A DNA stretch of 64,000 nucleotides from Rhynchosporium graminicola (lineage: Eukaryota; Ascomycota; Leotiomycetes; Helotiales; Ploettnerulaceae). The notes beneath the pieces were generated by a model. That model saw only the letters and a program-made list of their open reading frames with translations, ran no database searches and was not told where the DNA came from. The stretch spans positions 2,801 through 66,800 of the forward strand of contig FJUW01000005.1 of assembly GCA_900074885.1 (NCBI GenBank), written 5' to 3'. This document shows, piece by piece, positions 52,801-63,635 of this stretch. How positions within the stretch are numbered: the stretch's first letter is position 1; every line of letters begins with the position of its first letter. The position numbers were made by a program, and so were the translations under genes.

Positions 52801-53047
52801 CTGCGAATATTATATTTCCAGAGGTATTACTTAATATTTATTAACGTTAGTTCAGTTAAGTATATTTATAAGTCTATAAATATATTATATAAGTCTATTA
52901 ATTATAAAAAGTTTAATAAAATCTAAAGAAGTTAAAGATAAAGTAAAACGTGATTTCTATTTAATATTAACCCCTAAAGGAGACCTATAACAGGATTTTC
53001 GGCCTCGAAATTTAACTTATACCCCTGTAGAGGACCCTTAATAGGAT

Positions 53048-54000
53048 TTATAGCTTAATCAAGCTCTTACTCTCCTTATTCTTACGCTCCTCCTCCTCCT
53101 CTAAATCGGCCTCTACGTAAAGGTTATCCGCGAGCGATTTATAAAGAATCGCCCGGGCCTCTAAAAGCTAGCAGCAAGTATAGTAGAAGTAACAGATATA
53201 GCTAGTAGTAGCAGGGAAGAGATAGTAGGCTGCTATAGATTAGTTATAAGCTATAAAGTAGTTAGATTCACGACTTATTATTATTATAAGTATTAGGAGC
53301 AACCTAAGTATTTCTATAACTACGAGTACGACCCGAGGAAGAGCTAGTAGTAGCGGGGGAGGGAACGACAGGGGCGGCAGAGGCAGCAGGGGCGGCAGGG
53401 GCGATAGGGGTAGTAAGGCCTATAGATCTGTAAATATTAGTAAAAGTTATAATTCAGTTCGTAATATAACTTACGAAGCGAGTAACAGCTTCTTATACTA
53501 CTATAGTAATAGTTAGCGTAAGAGCTACCTAAAAACCTACGACCCGAACGCACTTTATCTAAGGGCTATAGCCTCCTTAGTAGTTATAACCCGGAAGCTC
53601 GATATACTAGCTATATCTATTAATATCTTTATATCTAAAATAATCTATTATAAAGTATAATTAGTTAGGGAATAATATAGAATAACTTATAGATCTAGAC
53701 GTACCGAGCCTCTAGGTTAGAAGACCGAGTAGCACCGGAGAAGACCTGACCCGGACGTAAATTAGTAGCGCGAAGAGGAGAGAGGGCGAAGAGCCGCGTT
53801 ATAGCGGTAGTAGCGCAAGCGAGTAAGGCCGGCCTTACGGATCCATTAGCTGAGTTATAAACCGTTAGATAGCTAGGGCTGACTTATATAGTAAGGGTTA
53901 GTAGAGGGGCTATAAGGCCGGCAGTATAAGATTAGGCTACTAAGGCAGTAGCAGCAGAAGTAGCAGTAGCAGCAGTAGTAGTAGATATCCTACGGTCTAT
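53048..54000 (-). pseudogene. HelA-1 accessory gene, antisense to Rep-helicase
   Basis: Counterpart of 40350-41287. Reading leftward: NGSVRPALLACATTAITRLF near 53790-53850, LSPLRATNLRPGQVFSGATR near 53720-53780, then SSNLEARYV; a Pro/Ala expansion (APAAPAASAAPVVPSPATT, 53340-53410) longer than in HelA-2; SSSSGRTRSYRNT; and after the same frame change the tail ILYKSLADNLYVEADLEEEE with stop at 53048-53050. Fewer stops than the Rep-helicase gene of the same element. Family unknown. Confidence 0.6.
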
Positions 54001-54267
54001 TAGTAATTGATATAGGGCTATTTATCGCTAGAATCGATAAAGTAGATATATACTTAATAATTATAGTATCGCTAGAAAGATAGTTTATAATTATTACTAT
54101 AGGAGAGATATACTTATAATCTATTACCTTTAGCCTATTTCAAATTCAATTACTATTATTATCTATTAGAATTTATCTTCAATAGTGAGTCTTTATTTGC
54201 GCAGTTACTATTATCGGCCGTAAGCGACTATTACGGATTAACTATCACCCGTAACGACTGCGCGAAG

Positions 54268-54319
54268 CAAGGTCCCGTGACCCCGGAGCTTGCGAAGGGC
54301 CGGCACGGAGAAGATCTTG
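54268..54319 (+). other. Helitron 3' terminal hairpin and end
   Basis: Stem CCGTG (54275-54279) with CACGG (54304-54308), and inner stem CCGG (54283-54286) with CCGG (54300-54303), separated by a 3-nt bulge. The element ends in CTTG at 54319, 11 nt after the stem, followed by T. HelA-2 has the same hairpin at 40046-40079. The end is CTTG, where most Helitrons have CTRR. RIP-free. Confidence 0.75.
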
Positions 54320-54697
54320 TATTCATCTTCCCATATATATATACATATATACATATAGACATACACGCTCATGTCTTGGTAGGCATGGATCTCTGAAACA
54401 AGGATAATATCGGCATTCAGATTGTTATAAATTCTCGGATAAAGTATATCTAACACAGCGGGCAAATGTCCAGACTGCCCTCAAAGCAAGGCGTGTCGCA
54501 TCTTGCGATCAACCTCCTCGCCTGTTGCGTCTACCAAAACAATCTTCACTTCACTGAGATCAATTGTTCCCATTGATTTACCAGGTGCGATTGTAGCCTG
54601 GTAGCGAAGATAACATTGTGATTAATTTGAACCTTGGTGTAATAGATCATGGCATCCATCTACCATAAGTCTCAATTGACTTGATCGATTTGCTTAA
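54320..54697. other. right half of the split host intergenic region
   Basis: Host-like DNA continuing from 11642. It opens with a TA/CA-rich microsatellite (atatatatatacatatatac, 54338-54372). No gene recognised; one 44-codon minus-strand frame (54481-54615) was not accepted. Confidence 0.5.
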
Positions 54698-56186
54698 TTG
54701 AGAGGTCTAAGGTTTGAGCTCATTTGTTCTCGTCCTTTCTTTCCCGTCCCTTCTTTCTTGCCCCTCCTGTCTTTGTGTATCACCCAGGTCTTTCCTGTTT
54801 CCAAATTCAAATTTCATAATCAAGCTTCAAATCCTTCTCGTCAAGATCTGTCTTCTATTTGCCTTCTCTTCCATTTCTTTCGCACATTAGAAGACGCTGC
54901 GAAAGGAGCAGTAAGTCCCGCTCACCTCGCCATAATCTCCATCGACTAACATACTCAGGGTCTGCAATACTAAGGCACATCAACAGGAAATCATCCGATC
55001 AGGCTTGTTCTGTAGTCCTGAAAAACACATCCGAATTCGGACAAGTCACCCCAGCAAATTCCATGAATTGGGAGAACATCAAGGCGCAATTAGATGTATT
55101 CAAATTCAAAGGCGGTAATGAGATCGCTGCAATTGCAAAAGCCAACAATCAACTCCTTCGCTGCCACACAATGGTATGGCACAAACAGCTACCCGCTTGG
55201 GTTTGAAACGGGACCTGGACGGCTGCAAGCCTGACAGCTGTTATCCAAAATCTCGTCACGAAGACCATGACTCACTACAAAGGCCAGTGCTATGCTTGGG
55301 ACGTTGTAAACGAAGTCGTAAACGAAGTCGTAAACGAAGCGTTGAACGACTACAGCACTTTCCGAAACAGTGTATTCCTCAGGGTCCTCGGCCAGGATTT
55401 CATCAAGATCGCTTCCGAAGCGGCAGCAATTGCTGATCCGGACACGGAACTTTATTACAATGAGTTCAGAATTGAGTCTCCAGGCGCAAAGAGCAAGGCT
55501 GCTCTAGCTGTCGTTCGGACTCTGCTTGATGCGAAAGTCAAGATCACTGGTATTGGACTTCAATCTCATTTCATTGTTGAGGGAACCCCATCGAAAGCTA
55601 CGCACGTGGCTAAGCTGGGAGGTTTCACTGCATAGGTGTAGAAGTCGCCATCACAGATTTGGACATCGGAATGAAGTTGCCGAGCACGGAAACTCAGGTC
55701 GCACAGTAGAATAAGGATTTTGAAACGACTTCTGCTGCCTGTGTAGCTGTGAAGGGATGTGTCAGCGTTACTGTGTGGGAGTTTATCGACAAGGTTCGTT
55801 CTCATCTATCCTCACATTCTCCTTTCTTCCAAGCATATCTAACGATTACAATCTTCCTGGATCCCGGGGACATTTCCTGGAACAGGCGATGGAACCATCT
55901 TCGACGCATGTGTGACTCGAAAAGAAGCATATTTCGGTGCACTCCAGGGACTCGTCGCATTAGCTGGCACTTGAAATTTGACGACCGGCGACGCAACACG
56001 CCAGGCGTTGAGGGTGGACTATTTACGGAATCGACGTCCACTGAGCTCACGCCTTCAGAAGCAGGGACTAACACTACGGTGACACCGCCTAGTTTGCGAC
56101 TCCCAGTTTCGTCTGCGCCATCTTTCAAGTTTTTAGGATTGCTTCCTGTACTTCTAATTGCCTTGATTTGTGCTACTTTACTTTAA
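54698..56186 (+). pseudogene. GH10 endo-1,4-beta-xylanase, broken
   Basis: Relic of a secreted xylan-degrading enzyme. Intron 54911-54958 (GTAAGT...CTAAC...CAG) is still intact. Recognisable GH10 segments: KNTSEFGQVTPANSMNWENI, GQCYAWDVVNE (acid/base Glu, codon 55312), GIGLQSHF, VTVWEFIDK, WIPGTFPGTGDGTIFDACV, and a Ser/Thr-rich tail with a hydrophobic end (LPVLLIALICATLL) typical of GPI anchoring. Lesions: TGA at 55204, frameshift near 55632, Asp instead of the nucleophile Glu (GAT 55656-55658), TAG at 55707, a lost AG acceptor near 55850, a further frame change before the tail, and a 12-bp unit triplicated at 55303-55338 repeating VVNE. The 5' limit is approximate. It sat divergently beside the RanBP2-finger gene before the Helitron came. 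Confidence 0.85.
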
Positions 56187-56482
56187 AATAGTCAGGTGTA
56201 GAGTGTGAGCTATGCGGAATCCCATTCCTTGGAGTCGCATATATGGGAAAGAAGCGTGATGAGTCGAACCACAACCACGTCTTATTTGGAAAAACGTACC
56301 CGAATGAGATGAGCAAATAAACACACCTTGAGATTTTGTGAACAGAGAATCCGACGTGAAATGAGACAACTTTTGTATCCATGACAGTCTCAAACTAAGT
56401 TTCTCCCAGCACTTCGCCACACGCCACTATCCAAGGTACTGAACAAAGATCAAAGTCCCGCGGTCTTCAGCCGGTCAGTCAA

Positions 56483-57843
56483 TCATGCTTGACTGGGCCA
56501 AACTTCATCAGCAACGGCCCTCACTAGCTCCAACTTGTTCTTCATATCATCCCACTCCAACAGATTTCCCTCTTCGTGACTAGCAAACCCACACTGTGGG
56601 CTAACGCCCATCCTCTCAAGAGCCTGCTCTCTCGTCTGCCCGGCACCCTTAGCAATCGCATCCGCAGCAGCGAATAGTCGCTCTTTCATCTCCATTTTAT
56701 CTTCGAGTTTGGGGAACTTCGATGTGATGACTCCCAGGATTACATTCTTGTGGGATGGAAGGTGGAGAAGAGGTTCAAAACCACCAGCTCTTGGGGTGTC
56801 GTACTCCAGGTAATAGCTCGATACATTCAGGGTTTGAAAGAGCTTGATGGCGATGAGGTCATAGCCTCCTTCTGAGAAATGGCGCGATCCCATGAAATTT
56901 CCTGGGTTTGTCAGTGAAAGGTTTGTCTATGATGTAGGAGTGGATATACCTCTGCAAATGTGCAGACCGAAATGCATCTTGTCCTTATACTTCTCTATAC
57001 TGTCATTATAGCATTTGATATACGCATCAAGCAACTCATGAGGTGTTTTGGTGTTCGACTTGTCCTCCGCCCAACCCTTCAACATCTTCTCCGAGCAGAA
57101 ATCTGACAGTCAGCCGAGCATGACGATGAGTGAGAATTTGGAGCTCACAAGCAAAGTTCGGATCATCAATCTGCACATTCCTCACACCAGCCTCGTACAA
57201 AATGTCCAATTCCGCTCTGTACGCCATACTTATATCCCAAAAGTACTCCTCATCCGTAGCATACACCTCTTTAGGAAACGCCTTTCCATCCTTATATCGT
57301 AGATGATACCAAGGTGGCGCGATCATCGTGAGCTTGATATCTGCCCATCTCTCTTCCGGAACCAATGTCTTCAGATACTCGAATTGGCCGACCAATGTAC
57401 TCTTTCCCTTATGCTTGATCTTGCCGGTACAAAGGCAGGATTGACCTGGTTTGTGACCTTTTTCGATAAAACCGGCGATATCAGGGACATAAGGACGGAA
57501 GATCTCCATTGATGGGTTGCGGATCTCGTTCATGCCCTCGAGTTCCTCGAAAAAAGTCCCCCAGAATACGGCGCGCCTGTTCAGATCATGTCAGAGTGGG
57601 TTGCTCGATGCAGTTCTGCTGTCCCGAGTCTTACCTGTACTCACCATCCGATATAGCACGAAATCCTGCATCGAGTTGCAGCTTCACAATCTTGTCGACG
57701 GACTCATTCTCAATGGTAGTGAGCTCATCGCGGCTGAGTTCCTTGGCTTCGAATGCAGCACGCTTCTGTAGCAATTCCTTTGGTCTTAACAGAGAACCCA
57801 GATGCTCCGCACGAAAGGGAGGGTTTCGATGAATGTTTGCCAT
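56483..57843 (-). CDS. MetE-like (cobalamin-independent methionine synthase fold) protein
   Basis: Four exons, 57843-57635, 57576-57149, 57102-56950 and 56901-56483, with introns of 58, 46 and 48 bp, all GT-AG with branch-like CTGAC/CTGAA. Product 402 residues, matching the catalytic (C-terminal) half of MetE as a stand-alone protein, a form common in fungi. Zinc-ligand pattern of the family is present: H260 and C262 in LHICRGN, E296 in YYLEYDT, C367 in VSPQCGF. N-terminal FRAEHLGSLLRP is also typical. Start chosen at 57843 (MANIHRNPPF); an upstream in-frame Met at 57912 is less likely. The family transfers methyl groups to a thiol, but the substrate of these short fungal forms is not established. 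Cytosolic; intact; convergent with the xylanase relic (296 bp apart). Confidence 0.9.
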
Positions 57844-59397
57844 TGTCAACTTCTGGCAATTGGGTGTCTGGGAGAGAATCGTGGTCTGGAGAGGAGGGAA
57901 ATAAATGCCCATTCAGATCCGCCATGCACCCCGCACCAAAGCGGAAGTTGCGGAATACCGTCTTCACCACTAGGGGCGGGGACAACCTTAAATTATTAAC
58001 CGATGTTGATGTTTACTCACCTAGTCGGCATTTGATAATCATCCGCAGTCGAGGAAAGTTTAACTAGCTAGCTTGACACTGGTCAATGTTACACGATCTT
58101 CCTCTGCCTCTGTCTCAAATACTTCCCCGAACTCAAGTTTTCGACTCCCCAAGTAAGCGGAACTTATTTCTATGACATAAACTCGCATTTTCGAATCCTG
58201 AATGCTACTCTGCCATCGATGTCTCTCTGCTTCTTGCTTCGACTACTATGATATGAAACACTCGTTCTTCTCTTGTGTGTAATATTTTTTAATGCTGTGG
58301 TGGCTGCATCAATAAAGCATGAGCTGTACTGCGTATGATCGATGAGGAACCGTGAACAGGAAGGATTACGCAATATCCGCAGTATACTTTTAGACCAAAG
58401 CGGGAGTCTTGAAGCTATCCTGGTATATGAAATTAGATGACCTCAGTGGCAATTGGCTATACTTGAAAGAATTCGAGGCAAAAGGCGCAAGTAGCTGCAC
58501 AAGCCGAGGACGCAAGGCTGTCAGCTATCGCGTAGCAGAGGACGACGCAAACCCTCTTCATGGGACGTTGCCCGGTAGAAGTCTACGAGTAACAATAGCC
58601 ATCACTTAAAGACTAAACAAAACTCCACTCGACAGTCGCTCTAGAGCCAAAACAATACCAACGTTGAGCGTTTTGAGAAGATACGGCGGGATCAGCTCCC
58701 CGTCGCTCGAGCTTAAGGGAAGACGGCCGGCGAAAAGGAACTATCTATACCTCTGGATCTGCAAACATGAGAGAAAAGGGAAATATCTTGCTTGGTATAA
58801 CGACGATTATAAGGAAGTACAAGAGCGGACGAGGACAGCAATTTTGTGACTCAAGAGAAAAATACCAGGGGCACTGAACAGGTGACGTTGCTGGACACAG
58901 ATTACTACCCTCAATTTAATGTGAGCCTTTATGAATCTAGTTAAGTCACTGATTACATCTGGTTTTCCACGGTCTACAAAGTAGTAAGGTTGACGTTACG
59001 TTCACTTGGGTTCAACAGCCTAAGTTAGCCTGTCAGCCAATTAGATAGAGCGAATATTGTAAAAATTCCCTGTAACTGCCATCCTCTGCAATAGACAGAA
59101 AGCAGTTATCTGTATCCATCTCCTTTGTGACATATAAAGATGGAATTTAACGAAACGTTCCGGGCTCCGAGATTACCGGCAGGGGCTTTTCAGGCCTGGC
59201 TGGAACCGATGTATGGTTGGAATAAACGAACAAACAAACAAACAAATAAATAAGCAAATTTCAGCGGAACCTCTCTGTGTCAGTCAGCTAGTTTTCCAAC
59301 GCTCCCAGCCAGCGGCTTTACTGATCGTAACGCAGTGGATTGGCACTGGTATCCTCGTCATCGGCCTAGGGAGCAGACTTTCGAATCTGACCAGGAG
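57844..59397. other. host intergenic region, no gene recognised
   Basis: Host-like composition. Several frames of about 60-80 codons on both strands show no family resemblance and no consistent splice pattern. It ends where a RIP-altered LTR fragment begins. Confidence 0.5.
59228..59258. repeat. (CAAA)n/(TAAA)n microsatellite
   Basis: Tandem aaac then aaat units (acaaacaaacaaacaaataa). Simple repeat, no function visible. Confidence 0.7.
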
Positions 59398-59638
59398 GGA
59401 TAAAATATGCAGGGAGGCTATGAGCGATCTTATACAGTCTACTACTAAGGAAACAAGAAGATAAGGAGAGAAGAAGAAGAAAAGTAAGATATGAGACCCT
59501 TTATATATAGACGCTGATACTAGTCCGTATCTATACTAAGTCGGCAGTTAACTATACTAGGATATCTAGCAACTTAGTAACCCGCGTCGTCTTCTATATC
59601 TTTCCTCTTATATAAGCTTCAGGTAAGCTGTTATTGTA
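59398..59638 (-). repeat. GypC-related LTR fragment
   Basis: Diverged match to the GypC LTR (gggaggctatgagcgatcttata, ctgatactagtccgta, cttcaggtaagctgttattgta), missing about the first 45 bp. Followed by ttaccccccctctt, a minus-strand polypurine tract, so it was the 3' LTR of a minus-strand element whose body is replaced by the copia insertion at 59660. Confidence 0.75.
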
Positions 59639-59659
59639 TTACCCCCCCTCTTACTAGAG

Positions 59660-61413
59660 TGTGACGGGTTGCATCCGTTAGTATGCTTGACGCCTGAGGC
59701 GTCTACGCTAGTACCTGACGTATTATCATACGTGTTTTAATGCTACTGCCACTAGCGGCCGCGGCATTATCATTTCTTCGAAGGGAGACTCTTATTCCAC
59801 CCTTCCCTCCTTAGTTAATTCTGCTGATAATACAGACGAGCTTTTATACTATATACTTTGCATTCGCTTTATAATATTAGAATTAACTTATTCCTGATAT
59901 TCTTAATTGAACGAAAGAGGATATGCTTTCGAGCAGTAGATAATACGCGTACGTAAGAAAGCTAGTACCCTGGCCTTGCTATTACCACACGCACACTTAC
60001 GATACGGAGATAGACGCCTCGGACTATATACAGTAGATCCGGCTATTTATACGACTGCTATATGAGTAGTAATTATAATAACGCTAGGATATACAATTCA
60101 CGATAGCAGGAGAATAGCCCCCCTAGTAGCTATTAGATGCTTTCGAGGTATGAAGATAATAAGTTACTAAGCTAGCAGTATAATAAGCAAGTTCGATAGC
60201 TACCTTAGCTAGTAGGATCGAAGATATAGAACGACGAAACGTATAGCTAGTACTACTAGTAGTACTAACTTTAAACGCTATAATATAGTCGATAACTCTA
60301 GAGCTAACTATAGATACGAAGTAATATATATCTGTTGGTATCACTCTGTCGTAGTACGTACAATCAAGTAGTCTGCGTGAGCCAAAGTACAGTGATAATA
60401 GTAGTGGTATTATCTGTTGTATCGTAGCTGGCTTTCTAGTTAGTCGAGACTCCGTAAGGGAGATATATCTGGCCGGCTAAACCCCGGTGCAGATACTCGA
60501 CTAACACGTAACTATGGACTAATACTAGGAGTACTTTAAAGTAGCTCTAAACTATCTACTTCTTCGTATGAAAGTAACGCTTTTTGCCTTCTAATAAGAG
60601 TAGTACTCTAGTACTACTCGTGCAGAAGTATTATATAGTATATAGGTTTCCACGTGATTAGGTCTAAAGATTCTGCTTGAAAGATAACTGAACTAAACGC
60701 CTTATAAGCTCTCTTCCGGCTTCAAGTTATCCAAATTCCCTCTATCTACCTATTCTAGAGGCTTAATAACTAATTGATTCGTATATAATAGCTCCTTTAG
60801 AGCTCCGTTGCAATTTATCTTAGTTATCGTATCCGTAGGGTTATCTAGCTCTACTACCCAAATCACCTCCGATATCTCTTTTCTTTCGTACGCCTAATAT
60901 AGATACATAAGGTTAATTATTAATTTCTTCTCTCTTATAGTATTAAGTCGTACTATATAGTCGTATAAAGACTTAGAATCGGTAACTATAACTAAAGGTA
61001 GTATTATAATCTCTATGATCTGTTCGATAGTAGTCTTAATAGTACTAGCTATATTAAAAACTTCTGATATAGTATATAGTTCAGAGGCTAGTATAGATCT
61101 GATAACTCTCTTATAGCAGACCGAAGACTAGTGAATAACGTTTGCCTTATTATACTTATCTATAAGTACGTAGATATAGCTAATTTGAGAGTAGAAGTCT
61201 TTCAAATTAGCAAATAAACTATTAGTAAATACGATAAGTTTCAGAGACTTCTTATCTAATTTAACGTATCGGAGACCTTTACTATAGTTGAGCTTTTGCT
61301 ATAAGATTCTCTTATTCAAGAGCTTAAAGTCTTTCTCTATCGGATGTATAGTTTATACGGTAAAAGAGATATCAAACGATACTTCCGGCTGAGAAACAGT
61401 TACTAAGTATAAA
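59660..61413 (-). mobile_element. CopA: 5'-truncated Ty1/copia element
   Basis: Minus-strand element. Plus-strand start TGTGACGGGTTGC is the outer end of its 3' LTR, preceded by tagag. The LTR is the family of the relic at 6826-6916 in opposite orientation. The inner LTR boundary is not defined, somewhere before 60700. Pol is represented only by the RNase H end; the rest is cut at 61413 by another element. Confidence 0.75.
60750..61413 (-). pseudogene. CopA pol, RNase H domain
   Basis: Copia-type RNase H read through stops: SQPEVSFDIS, GLRYVKLDKKSLKLIVFTNS, FYSQISYIYVLIDKYNKANV, ASELYTISEVFNIAS, VTDSKSLYDYIVRLNTIREK, ERKEISEVIWV, DNPTDTITK, stop at 60750. Asp/Glu positions of the RNase H site are largely kept (FTNS, SELY, TDSKS). 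This is the C-terminal end of copia pol; reverse transcriptase and integrase are absent. Confidence 0.82.
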
Positions 61414-63149
61414 TGTTACGGTCCATATCATAACGGCCTCAGGCTCCTAGGCATTATAGCAGGTAAGGCTAGCGGGATACGGTTAGTGCGTACTAGAGGA
61501 TAATTAGTCAGTATAACCTTACGGTTATACCTAGAGAGAGAGTCGAGAGTAGAAACCTCCTCTCTATCTTTTCTTCCCTTTACTTAGCGCACTCTTAAAG
61601 GCGAATATAATTCGTTATCGACTCCCTATGCTTCTGCTATCATATAAGAAAAGATTAATTACCTCGCTAGGAAGTAGTAATATCTATTTAGAAGCCTTAA
61701 AGCTAGTACTACTTTCTTAGTACGACTTCTACGACTTCTACCCTACTTATACTCGATAACTTCGACTATACGCGCTATCTATTTCTATACCTCAAAAGTA
61801 GAGTGTTTTAGAGAAAGCTGAACTCCCTTCCTTAATTAGTACTACTTCTATAGTATAATTCCACTAAAAAACCTTATTGCGATATTTTTTACGCCCTTAG
61901 CCTCGTGCTTAGCCTTGCGCATCCTCGACCTTAAACCCTCTTAATATCGCGACTTCTACGAACCTCTACGACTTCTGGGAAGCTCCCTCCTACGATTCTA
62001 ACTCTATATATACCTATAAGAAGAGAACTCGACGGCCGAAGTAAAGTGAACTCGTAAAAGGAATCTAAAGTGAACCTAATTATTAACTTCCTAATACCTT
62101 AAATATATACTCTACTAAGGGACTTTAAGAACGTGCTTACTCTCGCGCTATATTAATCTTTACCCCCTTAAATAGCTTACTATTAAGCTTTAGGTCCCTC
62201 TTGAGCGCGTTTTTGGCTATAGCGGGCCCTCCTATATATAACTGCGCCGAAGCACTCGAGAGCTCTCTATACTAGATAGACTCGGGTTCCCCGAACAGAA
62301 GAGGAAGAGCGAAAGCGCGCTAGTAGAGGATATTATTAGGGATACTATTAAGAGTGATCTAATTAAGGAAGAAATAGCGTCAGGGTCTAATAGCGATAGT
62401 AATAACGATTTCGAGGACGCTGATAAGGAAACTACGCCTTAGCCTGAGTCCTTAAGACTTCTAAAGTCACTAAAGTTAATTATTAATACTACTATCTCTC
62501 CGCGACTTATATTACTTTTGACCTCTCTTACTTCTGAATCGTAGAGCCTTATACTTACTCCTTAAACCGAAACTAACTTCTCGCTAGGGTCTACGATAGC
62601 GCCTCTCGGTTTCTTAGATAAGTAGATATAAGTTATGAACGCTACTATTACTACTGCTATAACTACTGCTCTCGCTCTAGAGGCTAACGCTAATACTACT
62701 AGGAAGTCACGATCTCTTACTGTAGACTTATAACTTACTATAGATCACTTCCTTCTAAAGCTCGACTACGCTATAAAGGCTATCGAGTCTTACTGAGTTA
62801 AGTTCCCCCGCCTTCTCTTTACTAATTATAATAGTAAGATTAAGTACGATACGTAGAAGATAGATATAAAGCTCTTCTTAGAAGAATATTCTAGTAACTT
62901 CCTCGCCGGCGATATATAAGTTAAAGCTTACTTTAAGTATACTAGAGGAGAAGCTAAGACTATTATCCTCTAATATATAGATACTAGCGCTAATAGCTAA
63001 TTTAAGACTACTTCTAATATTCTTAGAGGTTTAGACTAGCGCTTCTTTAATTATAATCGTATCTAGGGGGCTAAAGCTACTTACGAGAACCTAAAGATAG
63101 CTAGAAATATAACTTATAACTAGTTCCGAGTTAAGTTTACTAACTTTAC
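61414..63149 (+). mobile_element. LTR element fragment with gag (tentative)
   Basis: Starts TGTTACGGTCC where copia homology stops, which would fit an LTR start preceded by ataaa. After about 0.85 kb without coding signal, a plus-strand gag-like frame runs from about 62290 to 63149: charged start (KRKSESALVEDIIRDTIKSD), then YNSKIKYDT, KLFLEEYSSNFLAGDI, YFKYTRGEAKTIIL, FKTTSNILRGLD, RFFNYNRI, KATYENLKIARNITYN, FRVKFTNFT. This is the capsid-type gag pattern (short intervals separated by RIP stops). The hAT element interrupts it at 63150. LTR boundaries unproven. Confidence 0.5.
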
Positions 63150-63163
63150 CAGTGTGACAAATG

Positions 63164-63209
63164 AGTAGAGTAGAGTAGAGTAGTAGGCGCTACTCTACTC
63201 TACTCTACT
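63164..63209. repeat. gagta/ctact inverted repeat (hairpin)
   Basis: gtagagtagagtagagtag at left and ctactctactctactctac at right around a 3-6 nt centre, a near-perfect hairpin of about 20 bp per arm. More ctact units follow to about 63260, including the palindrome gtactctagagtac-like core. Probably sub-terminal binding sites of the hAT transposase. Confidence 0.7.
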
Positions 63210-63635
63210 ATAAATAAACTACTACTCTAACTCTACTCTACTCTACTCTACTACTCTAGAGTACTACTCAAGTAGTAGTCATGTGACTAGATACTAGCCT
63301 AATCGGAACTAGAGAGCGGGAGCGTTACCTAAAAGGCTTAGCTACGGCTCGTCCCGCGTAGAACCTTCGCGTAGTAACGCCTTATAGAGTATTTGTCATA
63401 TTGATTATCAAGCTACATTCGAAGCGTTTCTTCATATTATAAATCGATTCTTGATTTATAATAGTAATTTCCAAGCTTTAGAATTATCTAGAAGTTAATA
63501 CCTCTCTATATAATAACGATTTCTTTCGATAAAGTCTTTCCTTTCTCTTTTTATTAAAGTATTCTCTTTATATCTTTATAACTACTACTCTCGACTACTA
63601 CTCTTATTATTACTCCTAACTACTATTATTATCCT

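Larger units (their letters stand above)
12400..52850 (+). pseudogene. HelA-1 Rep-helicase remnant
   Basis: Encoded the Helitron replication initiator fused to a PIF1-type helicase. Its pieces lie at 12400-13430, 35392-35440 and 49825-52850. N-terminal Helitron region near 12600-12850 (GELYHL-like, FYDPGY-like). The Rep core lies near 50430-50620 (VVPYNPYLLNYYRSHINVEV, then IRYIYKYIYKS with the tyrosines, then YVSPPEA). Helicase part: ERFYLRLLLIVVRG near 50930, degraded Walker A just before KTYLYKTL near 51545, and INKSQG near 52640 (motif V/VI region). Dozens of CAA/CAG/TGG codons are now stops, and two LTR elements interrupt it, so it is dead. Confidence 0.85.
11643..54319 (+). mobile_element. 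HelA-1: autonomous-type Helitron, split by nested insertions
   Basis: Rolling-circle transposon on the plus strand. Element pieces are 11643-13430, 35392-35440 and 49825-54319 (about 6.3 kb in all); everything between is inserted later. Identity rests on the Rep and PIF1-like helicase domains read through RIP stops, a 5' end starting TC (TCTATATAATATTGAGC), a 3' hairpin 11 nt from a CTTG end, and a following T. The full second copy HelA-2 (40035-46313, minus) has the same ends. The exact 5' base is ambiguous by 3: TC at 11643 gives an A/T target, TC at 11646 matches the other copies. It also carries an antisense accessory gene near its 3' end. Confidence 0.9.

Noticed and set aside
54481..54615. 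44-codon minus-strand frame resembling a protein C-terminus
   Set aside because: A frame this short is expected by chance; no upstream exon or family match seen.
58409..58849. Small plus-strand frames right of the MetE-like gene
   Set aside because: No family resemblance, no splice signals linking them, and one lacks an ATG start.
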